DNA from: Petunia secreta
Lineage: Eukaryota; Streptophyta; Magnoliopsida; Solanales; Solanaceae
NCBI GenBank assembly: GCA_029990175.1
Contig: JARKIP010000065.1
Span: forward strand, 11,164,501 to 11,228,500
Length of the DNA: 64,000 nt
Reading direction: 5' to 3'
Shown: piece after piece, positions 21,731 to 32,995 of the stretch
Layout of the letters: each line of letters starts with the position of its first letter
How positions within the stretch are numbered: position 1 is the stretch's first letter
Translations under genes and position numbers: made by a program
The notes under the pieces: generated by a model
Database searches by the model: none
The model's input: only the letters and a program-made list of their open reading frames with translations
Told to the model about the DNA's origin: nothing

Positions 21731-22325
21731 TACACGACCATAGACAGAGAAAAATTCGAAGTCAACACCATCAGTGCTACTTGGGACTGGCGGAATGAGA
21801 TAACAAATTATCTTCTCCATGGGACTCTACCCGTAGACACAAAAGTCGCTCGCAAACTCCGAATAAAAGCTGTTCGGTATACAATTCTCAACGGCAAACT
21901 CTACAGCAAAATGTTTGCAGGACCTCTCGCAAAATGTCTCGGACCGAGTCAAATCAATTATGTGATGAGAGAAGTCAATGAAGGCTGTTGTGGAAATCAT
22001 TCCGGGGGCAAGGCGTTAACCCGAAAGCTGATTCGCGCAGGTTATTCTTGGGACAAAATGGAAAAAGATACAAACAAATTTGTCAAAAAATGTGACAAGT
22101 GTCAGAGGTTCGCCCATCTCTTCCATCAGCCCGCAGAACCACTCCATTCAATAATCTCTCAGTGGCCCTTCATGAAATGGGGGATGGATATAGTCGGTCC
22201 TCTTCCCATCGCGCCGAGAGGGATGCATTTCTTATTAATCATCACTGATCACTTCACCAAGTAGGTTGAAGCGAGGATACGACAAACGGAGGTTGTCGAC
22301 TTCCTCTGGCACTTTGTCGTATGTC
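21731..22325 (+). pseudogene. Tat integrase, truncated
   Basis: Continues the same frame. The HHCC zinc domain is visible as NHSGGKALTRKLIRAGYSWD followed by KKCDKCQRFAH. The core begins WPFMKWGMDIVGPLP with the first catalytic Asp. A TAG at 22262 follows DHFTK, and the sequence resembles integrase until about 22318 (VVDFLWHFVVCRF). It then stops abruptly: the second Asp and the Glu are missing, so it is cut by a junction. Confidence 0.82.
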
Positions 22326-22614
22326 GCTTTCTCCTTTCAAGAAATTTCAAACTTTTGGATTTTGATTTTCAAAATTTTTGAATCGTAACACCAAAACACG
22401 AGATATAGGTATCAAAACGACGGGAATACAATAAGGAACAAACCCCACTACTTTTTAACACTCGGGGATTAGTATCCAACCCGCTCGACCAAATTTTATC
22501 AAGTTTTCTAGTTTTTTCAATTTTTTGTTTTTCTTCTTTTTCAAGAACAACACAACAACAATGCTAACATATGGAACTAGGAACGGGGGTTTGTAAGAAC
22601 ATAACCCGAGCGTT
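22326..22614 (-). other. leader fragment of a minus-strand LTR element
   Basis: No coding sequence. Lies on the internal side of the PBS at 22615. T-rich on the plus strand, with TTTTTC runs. The left edge is the junction with the Tat integrase. Confidence 0.5.
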
Positions 22615-22627
22615 GCTCTGATACCAA
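22615..22627 (-). promoter_or_regulatory. primer-binding site, Met-tRNA type
   Basis: Minus strand TTGGTATCAGAGC, one base from the LTR at 22629. Confidence 0.85.
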
Positions 22628-22628
22628 C

Positions 22629-23424
22629 TGATGCAATGGAAAATGAGCGGACGCTAAACACGATACAAATAATGCGGAAGCGATAAAGATAACAAGAAAT
22701 CGAAGACTAGGAAGGCAAGAAATAGAAGAAAGAATCGATTTCAATTTACTAACATTAATTGAATTCAAAAGGGAGAAGGGAAACTCGAACCTTACAATGG
22801 AATCAAACTAGGTGTCGATCTCCATAGGTTCCAAGTCGAGACATACACGAAGCCTCGGGCTTCAACAAGAAGGGCTCGGCCTCTTCAATGTTCTCTCTCA
22901 AATTCTATCTTCTAAAAATGACTAACTAATGAAATGAAGAGCTAATGTGCTATTTATACATTTACATTGAATATTGGACAAAACTTGCCCCTGCAGCTGA
23001 TTCTGATACGCTGCTCAACATTAAGCCTTCGCGATCGCGCAAGGACTTATGCGATCGCGCAGAACACCATCTAAAGCATCGCGATCGCGCAACATGGCTC
23101 GCGATCGCGCAGGACTCCAGCTTCCTCAACGTCGCCTTCGCGCAGGACAAGACGCTATCGCGCAGGGTATTCCACTCCTCTTCGCGATCGCGCAGGTATG
23201 GACCCGATCGCGAAGAACATTTGTTCTTCCTCAGGCAGTGAGCTCCCAGTGTGCTCCCCTGTTTTGCCCTGTTTTGGGCTGCCTGTTTTCCTGCCCTGTT
23301 TCTTCCGTCCTCGGCGCTCCAATGCATGTTCTTCAAGACTTCTCCGGAGGCCTTGACTCGTATCCCTTGTGCTCTCGAGCTTGGCTTTTGATGCTTGTCG
23401 TTTAGGCCATTTTATATTGCATCA
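22629..23424 (-). repeat. LTR with perfect 9-bp TIR, CRM-like family
   Basis: Plus orientation starts TGATGCAAT and ends ATTGCATCA, so the TIR is perfect; 796 bp. The right-hand end (GAGCTTGGCTTTTGAT...) matches the LTR end at about 4800-4847. TATA box (GTATAAATAGC, minus) at 22949-22959. Array of GCGATCGCGC at 23028-23215. The PBS abuts its left end, so it is a 5' LTR whose body is missing apart from the leader piece. The pairs of frames at 22945-23405 are only LTR sequence. Confidence 0.8.
23028..23215 (-). repeat. array of palindromic GCGATCGCGC decamers in LTR U3
   Basis: Five exact GCGATCGCGC copies and about three partial ones (TTCGCGCAGG, TATCGCGCAGG, CCGATCGCGAAG) in 190 bp of otherwise ordinary sequence. 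GCGATCGC is a perfect palindrome and many copies are followed by AGG or AAGG. The array ends about 70 bp before the TATA box on the sense strand. Confidence 0.9.
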
Positions 23425-23760
23425 CTCTAGGCGTACATCAGGTTGCCTTAGGATTACAATCTCCTAGTTAGGGTTAGTTTGTATCACCACCATGAATAAA
23501 CAGGCCCACGACCTATACTCTTTGTATTTTACTATAATTAGGGCTGAGTAAATCACAACTATAAATACCCCCCTTCCCCTTCCCTAGTGCATTATTCATG
23601 AAGCAATTCTCCAAAAATCCGACTATTCTCAAGGAATAAGGTTGCTTTATTTTCTTCTTTATTTACTTTTTCTTTGTATTTACTGTATTTCTTGTGACCC
23701 TCTATAAATTCTATATGTTTAACATATCGAGCAATTTTTAGGCATAAACACTCATGTCAC
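23425..23760 (+). other. unclassified LTR-like promoter region
   Basis: No gene. CAACTATAAATACCCCCC at 23548-23565 is a strong plus-strand TATA box, followed 30-60 bp later by CATTATTCATGAAGCAATTC, a typical LTR leader start. No TIR or PBS could be fixed. Confidence 0.35.
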
Positions 23761-25400
23761 GTATTCGGCTAGTAGTGCCCTTTCGGGTTTCACTAATTAG
23801 CATCTCTCTTTGTTTTTCTTCCTCACTGCTGTTTTTTGGCGCCCTTTCGGGTTTTCACCGACAAAACTTCAATTTTTTCCTTTTATATTTTCATTTTTAT
23901 GGGTACTCTTCACGCATTCCTTCGAGCCTATCTATTTTTCCATATCTTGACTTCTCCTAGAGGTTTTCTTTCATTGTGGTCATTGTACTTCAATATCTTT
24001 ATTGTGATGATTGAAAACAAAATGCGACTTCCTTGAGCCAACTTTTCCTTTAATGGAAAACTTGGCACGATGTTCTCAAAGGTCGGTCATAAAGGTCTTT
24101 GTTTGGACTGTAGCATAGGATTTGGTTAGACTAGAGAGAAAGGCTTGGCATAAAAGCTCGAAAAAAACATCTTATGAGAAGATTAGGTGCACACTTAAAC
24201 CTTGGAAATCATCCCTTCCAAAAATAAAAACAAACTTCTGCCACAGTTTAGTACAAACTGGGGAAATTTTGGGTTTTTTTATTTGGTAAGGAAAATGATA
24301 TGAAGGCACCTCATGAGACGTTTTTGGTAATTGTACAATCATTGGAATCAATTTCTTCAAAAATAAAAATAAAACATCACCCCAGTTTAGTTGAAATTGG
24401 GGGACCTTGAGTTTTCTCTGTTTTGGCCACAAACTCTAATGCAAGATTTGCGTCATTGTCTGACCAAGGGACTGTTTAGTTTTTTCCCCGATATGAAAAG
24501 CCAGGGAACATTGAATTTTTCCCCCGATATAAGATTGAAAAGCAAGGGTCCATTGATTTTTTTTCTTCTGATATGAAACTATAAAGCAGAGGAATAATTT
24601 TTTTTATATGAAATAGAAAAGTAGGACGATATTAAAAATTTTCCCTGGATAAATACCAAGAAAAACAAAGAGAAATATTTAATTTCCCCTCTTTTCTAAA
24701 AAATAAAAAAAAACTTTTGTCGAAGTTTAGGATAAATTAGGGCCTTTAATTTTCTTTTTACAAGCTGCAAACTTTGAGGCAAGTTTTGCATCAATGAGAA
24801 ACAGGGGATAAACGAATTCTTTCTATTATAACCGAACTCGAGTGGTTGCCTATATATCCTTTTGAGAGAAATCATGTCAGATGTAGCTCTACCACCTTAA
24901 TGCTATCTTTTTTTTTTCTTTGTCTTTTTTTTTTTTTGTGTCAGTTTTTCTCTTTTTTTCCCACAAGTACAATGACATTCATTCTTGAGAAGGGTAGCAA
25001 AAAGAAAAAATATGTAAGGCTCAAAGTGCTGTCATGGTATAGTGTTTGGGTAACAGAAATGAAAGTCGTTCGTCATCCCGACCCGAGAATGCCTCACACA
25101 AATATGAACCATATTAAGTAGACCTAGAGTCATACAAAGACGAGACTTGATCCACGCAATATCCTCGATTTCTGCTTCAACGGTGATCCCCAACAATTGT
25201 GTTTCAACTTCGTCGACAATGACTATGAACGATCTTGAAACTTTTGCGAACCTCCCTTATCACATTCATCCTTACTATCCAGTTGGATCATTAAGACGAT
25301 ATTAGACTATGTGTTTATGTCACGACATCAATTCTGCAAGTATGCCATGTTATTAAATCCAAAAAAAACGATGAAGACGAAAAGGAAACAGAAGAGATAG
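23761..25400 (-). other. non-coding repeats, probably 3' UTR of the minus-strand Ogre element
   Basis: GCCCTTTCGGGTTTT-like sequence occurs twice (about 23778 and 23841). Three diverged copies of a block CAAAAATAAAAA...CAGTTTAG...AACTGGGG occur at about 24217-24270, 24356-24410 and 24698-24760. The motif TTGCCTATATATC at 24845-24857 is related to one that lies antisense in the other Tat/Ogre 3' regions, which suggests a minus-strand element here. No gene is supported. Confidence 0.4.
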
Positions 25401-26040
25401 AGTATTTGAGCTGAGAAATGGATCTCACTTTTTATTGATATAAAGACATGAGGGTTTGAGCATTAAAACAAGAAAAATGATGCACTTGAATTATAACCCT
25501 TAAATAATAAAGTGCACAGAAAATTCATTAAAATAAGTTAACAAGTGCTTCTGAATTGCTCATTTTCATATCAGGTCCAATGTACTGTGCTCATCACTGT
25601 CGATCCCAGCATCACCTTGTACCATATTGGTGCCATCGACATGGCTCTAACACAACAAAATTTTCTGCTCCACCTTATTTGCTTGAATCCCCTTGGGTAT
25701 GGACTTTTTTTCTTTTGGACACCAGAATGACCTGGTAAGACATGAAACTCGCTCAATAGCTTTGTCGTGTTGACGACTAACGAACTTGGCCTAGCAGCCT
25801 TTACAACAATAAACGACTCATTGCATCTAATAATGGGAGAAGGATCAACTGCTACAATCTGCTTAGCGGCATTCCATTTCAGGTCCTTTTTTGTAAACAC
25901 AATTCCAATAATACCTGAGTCATTTTGACCATCATGAACCAGCAAAGGATTTTAGTTCATATTTTTTGTCTCATCCTCCACCACCTTTATTTTATTATTG
26001 TTGATCATTGCCTGGATAGTCTTTTAAAGTTCCCAGCATT
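25401..26040 (-). other. unrecognised segment after the truncated RT
   Basis: The minus frame at 25945-25571 is open for 124 codons and reads NSGIIGIVF-like, then KWNAAKQIVAVDPSPIIRCN, then SLVVNTTKLLSEFHVLPGHS. It could be a gag C-terminal or linker part of another Tat/Ogre-type element, but I do not recognise it confidently. It joins abruptly to the RT end near 26045. Confidence 0.35.
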
Positions 26041-26912
26041 GCTAAGTATTATGTCCGGATTCAGCTTCAAATTGTACTTTCGCAAGCGGTTGAAGAACTT
26101 GCGCAAGTTCTCAAGATGCTCTGAACTCTTCTTTGATTTGATGATCATGTCGTCTTAGTAGACTTCAATCTTCTTGTGCATTAGGTCATGGAACATAGTT
26201 GTCAAAGCCCTCATATAAGTTGCCCCAGCATTCTTCAGACCAAATGGCATAACCTTGTAGCAATAAGTTCCCCAGGATATAGTGAAGGCTGTCTTCTCAG
26301 CGTCCTCTTCATCCACGAAGAATGCTGGGGCAAACAGTCCACGAAGGATTGTAGTTCATGTTTCGCGCAATTGTCAATCAGGATGTGTATATTTGGTAGA
26401 GGAAAATCACTCTTCGAACTTGATTTATTCAGATCCCTATAATCCACGCAAACTCGGAGTTTCTCATTTTTCTTCGGCACTAGGACAATATTAGCCAACC
26501 AAGCTGGTTATTTGACTATTTTCAGAATCCCTGCATTGAGTTGCTTAGTTACTTCTTCACCGATTTTCAGCAGAACCGAGGACTTGAAAGTTCGAGCCTT
26601 TTGCTTTACAGGCGGAAAGCCTGGATTGATAGGTAATTTTTGAGCTTCCACGTCCGCGCTTATGCCAGTCATATCATCATACGACCAGGCGAATACATCC
26701 TCATACTCTTTAAGAAACTCAGTATATAGCCTTTTATCTTCGGCATTGAGATGTACACTAATACTTGTCTCTTTGACAACTTCCTCATCACCTAAGTTTA
26801 TCACCTCAGTCTCCTCAAGGTTTGGCTTAGGTTTGTTTTCAAATCTCTTAATTTCTTCTTGTGTAGTTTCATCAAAATCATCATAATCAACTCCAGTTTC
26901 CCCAAGCTCCAT
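26041..26912 (-). pseudogene. Ogre reverse transcriptase, truncated
   Basis: The open frame 26912-26508 carries EDVFAWSYDDMTGI and PVKQKARTFK. The next (26498-26235) carries IVLVPKKNEKLRVCVDYRDLN and the motif A region SFVDC, followed by a frameshift or small deletion. The PFGLKNAGATYMRA-like block and the active site lie around 26260-26147, with a TAA in place of the residue between Tyr and Asp-Asp. The frame then meets unrelated sequence near 26045, so the thumb and RNase H are missing. Confidence 0.82.
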
Positions 26913-27860
26913 TATTTCATTACACGTTGCGATTGTGGACTCAATAGGATTATTAGTAATGATGCTGAAACAAGTAAAATATTACAATATTAAAAGATTA
27001 ATGCAAAATCAAACAGGAAATGGTGCGATATTTTATTTATGAATCCTTGCAAAACATAGTTTGTAGGGAGACATGTGCAATAAAAGAAAGGGAAATGCAA
27101 ACTCCATGACTCAGAGTCGGGTTTTATTTCAAAAATAAATTTTATCCCCTCATCTCTTCCAAAGTCCACGGTAAGCTAGAGCCCGGTTGCTGATCCAGCT
27201 GTCCAGTCCCGCTCCAGATCGAGCCTTTGTCAGCCCAGGAAGTTCAACATGTTCTCCCAAGATCACACAGCAGTCTTCATCAACTATGAATAGATTTTGC
27301 ATTCCTGCCAGCAGATCCTCTTCAACATCAACTGTCTTCGGCTCCACTCCTTGTGCTGCGGACACCTCCCCTTTTCAACTATCCAAATATCCAGACAAGA
27401 CGAAAATATGCCAGAGAGTCCTAGTGCTTTTCTTGCAGAACGTGAAATCCAAGGATGCTTCTTCCATGCTCTTTTCATAGGCCACAATGTACCCTATGCC
27501 GGACTTCTCATTGTCGGGTCTCATCACAATTGTGATTGGCTCGACCATGCCATCCAATTTCTTGCAGAAACCTTTACCAGGCTCTAACCTTGCTTGATGA
27601 TGCCTACAACCCAGTCCCCAGGCCACTTTGCCAGTTGCGGGAGTACATATGGCTCTTCGATCAACACCTTCATAGGTTCAGGTGCTTTGAGTATCCACAC
27701 TTGCTTTCCCCTTATTTCTTCAGAGATGCGTTTCCAATTGGGATAAGCATTGGGTGAGTACATTGGCCGCTTCTCGGTCTTAGCTGGTAGGGTCTCACGA
27801 AATTCGCGTGAGGGCACTCCCCAATCGGACATGACTGGCTCCAATACAATGTTTCTTCCT
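26913..27860 (-). pseudogene. Ogre protease-RT linker with G-patch-like segment
   Basis: Frames at 27844-27584, 27626-27375 and 27365-27150 form one broken coding region. YVLPQLAKWPGDWVVG comes before ARLEPGKGFCKKLDG...EPITIVM and SGIGY, which has the spacing of the G-patch-like region seen between protease and RT in Ogre/Tat polyproteins. Function unknown. Several stops and frame changes. Confidence 0.5.
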
Positions 27861-27862
27861 TC

Positions 27863-28727
27863 CTAACCTTTGCCTCGGCTATCCCAATAAGTGCTGTAAA
27901 AGTTCTTCTTTCTTTCTTCAACCCCAGGCGGTGTGTTGACCAACTTGGGAGCAAAGTGTGCAGTGTAGCCTCCTTGGACCGTGCCTGTGGGGTTCCAACT
28001 TGAATTGCAATTCTTATGATGTCCTCCTCGAATGCCTTGTAGTGTTCCCACAAGCTCTACAGTATAGAATGTCTGCCCATCAAGAGTATCCCCTTCAATT
28101 GCTAGTATGGTTTGCTCATTATAGATAGAATTGTTCCCCTCACCGAACACTACTACCTCTTTGTGATCCCATTCAAACTTCATAGTTTGGTGCAATGTAG
28201 AGGGCACTGCACCAGCCATATGGATCCAGGGCCCCCCTAGTAGCAGATTGTAGGAGGCAAAGATATCCATGACATGGAACTCAGCAGTGAATTCCATGGG
28301 ACGAACCATGATAGTTAGGTCAATCTCCCCAATGGTGCTTCTTTGTGACCCATCAAACGCCTTCACCTTCATATCGCTTTCCCTTATCTTGCTTTTGTCG
28401 ACCCCTATTCTTTTTAGAGTGATGAATGGGCATATGCTCAGACCGGAACCTCCGTCGATCAGAACTCTTCCTACGAACTAGTCATTGCATTTAACAGTGA
28501 TGTTCAAAGCTTTGTTGTGACTCAACCCTTCAGGCGGCAGCTCATCTCCGTGAAAAGATATTCGGTTTGCCTCCATGATTTTTCCCACCATGCTAGCCAG
28601 GTTTTTAACTGAAGTGTCCACCGGAACATGTGCTTCGTCTAACACCTTCATCAAAGCACTTCGGTGGCTCTCCGATTAGGGGAACAAAGCCAGAACAGAG
28701 ATTTGTGCTGGAGTTTTTCCCAAGTGC
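27863..28727 (-). pseudogene. Ogre protease
   Basis: Translation from about 28720 shows HRSALMKVLDEAHVPVDTSV, then FHGDELPPEGLSHNKALNIT and the active site VLIDGGSGLSICP (about 28471-28433). A stop (TAG, near 28480) precedes VGRVLID. The open frame from 28372 then continues with MDIFASYNLLLGGPWIHMAGAVPSTLHQ, the closing protease block. D-G-G-S-G in place of D-S/T-G is common in this group. Confidence 0.8.
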
Positions 28728-30632
28728 TAAACTACAGAGTACTCTTTTGCTTGCACCTTCTTCCATAGTCCTTCAGTCTCTTCCTCGCTAATTCCTCGCG
28801 TATCTTGAACGAGGTGCTCGGGAGTGTAAATCCTCCCACTCTTAGTCATCCCTTGGGCGGCAACAGTCTCAATTACAGAATTGTTCCTCTTCTCCCTTTC
28901 ATAATCCCATGGTACTGCCTTGTCACTGTATGGTGGAACCACATTGACATAGAATTTTGGAACCAATTCCACCTCAATGGGCTTTGGTGCTGTAGCGGCT
29001 TGAGCAACTGATGCGGTTGCTAGTACCTTCTCTTTTGCCTTAACGATAGTCCGTTCTAAATTGCATTCCTCATCCAACTCGATCAGGTTCACCCTATTGT
29101 CTCCATGATTAGGCAAAGGATTGTTGTGCACATTCGGAGTCTTCAAGTGTATCACCTTTTGGTCGATCAGGTCTTGTATTTTGTCCTCAAGGCGTAGCAC
29201 TTTTCAGTATCGTGACCAGGTCCTCCAGAGTTATAGGCACAAGTCTTGGTTTGATCAGAGTAAGGTGTCATCCTTTCAGGCATTTTGAATGGCATAGGTT
29301 GTATATAACCAGCTGATTTGAGTCTCTCGAACAACTGAGTGCGAGATTCAGCCAGTGGGGTGTAGTTCCTTTTGGGTCCTGGGTTGTTATTTGCGTGAGG
29401 CCGTGGCGAATAGGTGTTTTTATTTCGGTAGTTGGGACTTTGTGGGTATGTTGGCCTTTGTGATGGCGGATTTTGGTACATGGGTTGGGTGTTATAGATC
29501 GGGTAGGTAGATGTAGATGGATGTAGTGGTATGTATGGGTAAGAGGGAGGAGGTGTTTGGTAGTAATGGTTATGAGTAGGGGAGTGGTCAAGTGACGCGG
29601 CCATGAAGGAGACGTCGTCCTTCCTCCTTGAGGTGATAGTGCTACCAACTTGTAAGGCTTTATTAGCGGCTTGTAGTGCGGCCATGCTAACAATCCTTCC
29701 GGTCTTCAGTCCATCTTCAACCATATCACCAATTTGGTCAACTCTCCAAACTTCTTATCATGCAGATTCAGCATTTTGTCAAAATAGACATCTTCTTATA
29801 TGCGAACGAAGGTTGCCACTACCTCAGCGTCTTCCATGGGAGGTTGGATTTTGGCGGCTTCGGCACTCCATCTAGTTGCAAACCTAAAAGTCTCAGTGGG
29901 CTTCTTCTTCACCTTCTCTAAGTAAAACCGATCGGGCATAGCGTCAGTGTTATGCCCGAAATTGTCAACGAAGGCCCCCGCCATTGCTTCCCAATTCGTC
30001 CACTTCTTTGTTTGTTGCTTAGAGTACCATACTAACGCATCTCCAGTCAGGCTGCGGTTGAACAACTGCATGCGAATCTTTTCGTCATGTCCAACCCCAT
30101 TCAGCTTGTCACAATAAGACCTTAAATGAGCCATTGGGTATCCACTGCCATCGAACATGTTAAACTTGGGTGTCTTGTAGCCTTCAGGTAGTCTCAAGTC
30201 AGGATACAAGCAGAGATCCTCATAAGCTAACCATCGGGTTCCCTTAGTGCCTTGGAGTTGTTTGAACTTCTCGACCAGCCATTGGACTTGCTCTTTGGTG
30301 TTGTCTGGGTCTTCCTTAGTCTATGCGTACATTTCATGGTCCTTGGTGGGTGATGCGATGGTTTTGGTTTCAACTGTGAAGGCGGGTAAGTTGTTTTGTG
30401 GTGCTTTTGGTGGTGCAGTGTGGGTAGGGTAAGGAATGTCTCTTTCAGGATAAAGTGGATCTTTTCCGTGAGGGCGAGCAGTTGGGTTTGGTTCAATGAT
30501 CTCATCAGTACATGCCAGAGGGATACTATTCTCCATCTCAAGCAGCCTATGTTCCAACCTAGCGTAGCTTTCATAGGCGACCACGCCATGCTTCTCAGGA
30601 GTTCCATTTCCAACTTTGTTGAGCTCAGCCAT
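28728..30632 (-). pseudogene. Ogre gag
   Basis: Start chosen at MAELNKVGNG (about 30632) over the upstream Met at 30731, because the upstream residues are a basic unmatched run. The frame passes a stop at about 30321, then the capsid core YPDLRLPEGYKTPKFNMFDG, LRSYCDKLNGVGHDEKIRMQ and DALVWYSKQ (30209-29796). After a frameshift come a proline/tyrosine-rich stretch (29724-29300) and CAYNSGGPGHDTEKCYAL, a C...H...C remnant of the zinc knuckle. The 157-codon C-terminal piece (29200-28727) includes NNPLPNHGDNRVNLIELDE and KAVPWDYE. Capsid role in RNA packaging. Confidence 0.85.
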
Positions 30633-31079
30633 GATATTTCGTCTCGTCCTTGTCCTTGTAGGCAACGGAAGAGGTGTTGGGGTCGATCCTTTGGGCCTCA
30701 ACCGGTATTGCAGCGCGGCCAGAATGCACAAACCAAATAATCAAGGACTTGGGAACTGACACGTCAAAAATAAGAAGAGAAAATGTGAGTATACATTAGC
30801 TTAAATAAAATCGCGTCCTATCATGCACGGGACCTCTTTTTGTGCCAGTGGTGGGCCTATCGCGGATTCGAAGTAACGTTTGCACCAAACACGTCATTTT
30901 GTTTGAATAAATATGATCACCACCAGTCTAAAACCCATAAGTAACGAAATTTTATTTATTTTGCTTTGCTTTATTACAACCACTAATGACTCGATTAAGA
31001 TGAAAACGACAATAATGAAAGGACAAGACGACTTGACTCGATACGACTAGACTAGGTGCCAAGCAAAGAGACTTCACGT
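30633..31079 (-). other. spacer between ORF1 and gag in Ogre
   Basis: No open frame of note. 30826-30875 reads GCGTCCTATCATGCACGGGA, then CCTCTTTTTGTGCCAGTGG. A diverged copy of this sits inside the LARD internal region at about 42030-42080, linking the two elements. Confidence 0.6.
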
Positions 31080-32625
31080 TCAAATATCAGCTCCAACGTC
31101 TTCCTTTTCCTTCTCCTCTTTGGCTTCCTCCTTGGGTTTATGAGCCAGGCTAATGAGCGGAGCTTTTACGAGGAACTCGCAGATTTCTAATCCTCTTGCT
31201 TCCTTTTCTTCCAATGGTACTGATTTAAAATATTCTCCCCATCCTTTGAGTAAATCTCGTAAATTTCCAGCAGCTTGCCTTGCAGTCATGACCTTTCCGG
31301 TCCAATATTTGAGCTCGTCCCTTTAATATTATCTTTGTATTGTCTCCTCATCTCCCTTTCTTCTGTCACCTTTAACTCCTTCTTTCTTTGGTCAAACTCG
31401 TGTTTCAGCTTCTTGTACTTTTCAGCAGCATTTGGAGCTTTGGCATTCCTTTTTAGTGTAGTCTTAGATCGATACTTTGCTTTATCTTCACTGAGCAATT
31501 GAGGGTAAGCCAGGGTAGCTGTGGGGTTCACCCTACTATCACGACCACGGCAAAACTACATAGTAAGCCTTTTCTCCCACATTGTCAATATGGTGAGAAC
31601 CATCAGATGCTCGATGTATTTTATGTCAATGCTGAAACTCCTTCCTTCGTTTAACTGCGGGGTTTTTTGTATCATTCCCACTTGTCGAAGGATCCTTAGA
31701 GGAACATAGTGATGAGTTCCTCGGAATCCAATCAATGTAAGAAAGTGATGTCTTGTCTCTTTATGGAGACAATGAAACCAGCACAGTTTCCAATCACCTA
31801 TTGCACCTCTTGCAGTTCCTCGAGCTTGGTGTACAAACCTTCCATGTTTATGGGTTATTCCCATGCCACTGTTCCTGCCATACGGGTTCTATGTGAACGA
31901 TTCCTCCTTACCAAGAGGGTTTTGGCGCCACTGGACTGACAGGGACACTGTGCAAGTGCTATATAAACTAGATTTCCAGCAACAGATTACATCCTTCGAA
32001 CAAATCTCATCCCCTCCTACATTTAGTTAAAGCCGTATAAACTTCTCCCAAAATCATCGGAACCAAATTTACTTGACATTTGAAGGAACCTTTACGCAGC
32101 CCCACTGCTACTCTCCCTAGCCTTATGTCGATCTTGCCTCCTTTCTCGGGGAAAACCATGCTTCCATGAAAAGCAATGATGAAAGCATTGGATTCAGTCC
32201 ATTCCCAATCTTGAATCTCCCACGCTCCAGCCCATTCATGTCTAAGTGTTGGATCTCCAAATCTAGAATGCAAGAATTCCAGCGTGACCTTCCCATCTTG
32301 CACTCCCTCTATGTACGGATCATAAGGGGCTCCCAACAGTTCAATGAACTCCTTAGGCTCCAGGTCTAGGGGATAAATCATGGTCTCGGGCCCAGGCTCT
32401 AACCATGCTAGATTTCCAAATTCTTCCAATTGGTGCAAACTCGAAACCATTGAAATAAAACACAGCCCTTTCGTAGTCCCAGAAATGTGTAGCAGCTTCA
32501 ACCGAACCAGTCACGATAGTGTAGTTCTTGAGAGCTACCAACTCTCCCAACATCTTTTTAACATGAGCTTTGCTTACAACGGCCAAATCATCCCACCAAA
32601 GTCTGATCAAGTGAGGAGGTCATGA
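31080..32625 (-). pseudogene. Ogre ORF1, copy B
   Basis: Minus-strand pieces: 32610-32353 (RLWWDDLAVVSKAHVKKMLG, EAATHFWDYERAVFYFNGFE) and 32501-32007 (EFIELLGAPYDPYIEGVQDG and FAPIGR-like context, FIIAFHGSMVFPEKGGKIDI, MILGEVYTALTKCRRG). Next comes 31864-31556 with LRILRQVGMIQKTPQLNEG, then 31531-31286, a charged coiled-coil stretch (KYKKLKHEFDQRKKELKVTE). It resembles the DUF7745-type extra ORF found upstream of gag in Ogre/Tat elements; function unknown. Frameshifts separate the pieces. A second homologous copy lies just upstream. Confidence 0.7.
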
Positions 32626-32995
32626 AACGATCTCAAATTGAAGAGTGCCCATTGCAGCCATAGTCTGAAAAACAAAACAAGAAAGATAAAGACCAAAATA
32701 TTCTTATAATTTTGATCATGCTTAAACAGACAATAAATGTTTTGTACAAACGTTTCTTCGAATCAATGCTGAGATGCAATTTGTCACTTTTCGGGTTAAA
32801 AACTCTTTTGACATTTTGCGTAGGTTTACTTATGGACTATTACGTGCCAAGGAAGTACAGCCTTCCTAGGTTTATCGTTATGCAAAGAAAATGAATACAC
32901 ATTTTGTCGCCAATTATTCTCATAAATTCCCCACTATTTGCAAAATCAGTACATGATAACCTTTGAAAAGTTAAAGTACAATAGAAAAAGAAATG
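32626..32995 (-). other. gap between ORF1 copies A and B
   Basis: No gene seen. AT-rich with TTTTGTCG and similar short motifs. It gives copy B its own upstream region. Confidence 0.5.

Larger units (their letters stand above)
16616..22325 (+). mobile_element. Ty3/gypsy Tat-lineage element, 3' truncated
   Basis: LTR end, TGGCGACC-type PBS, gag, protease, RT, RNase H, an additional RNase H domain (typical of Tat) and the start of integrase. All are in plus orientation and are disrupted by stops and frameshifts. It breaks in the integrase core at about 22325, where the leader of an oppositely oriented element begins. No 3' LTR. Confidence 0.85.

Noticed and set aside
23028..23215. GC palindrome array as a tRNA or other RNA gene
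   Set aside because: No cloverleaf or A/B boxes; the units recur independently and lie in an LTR.
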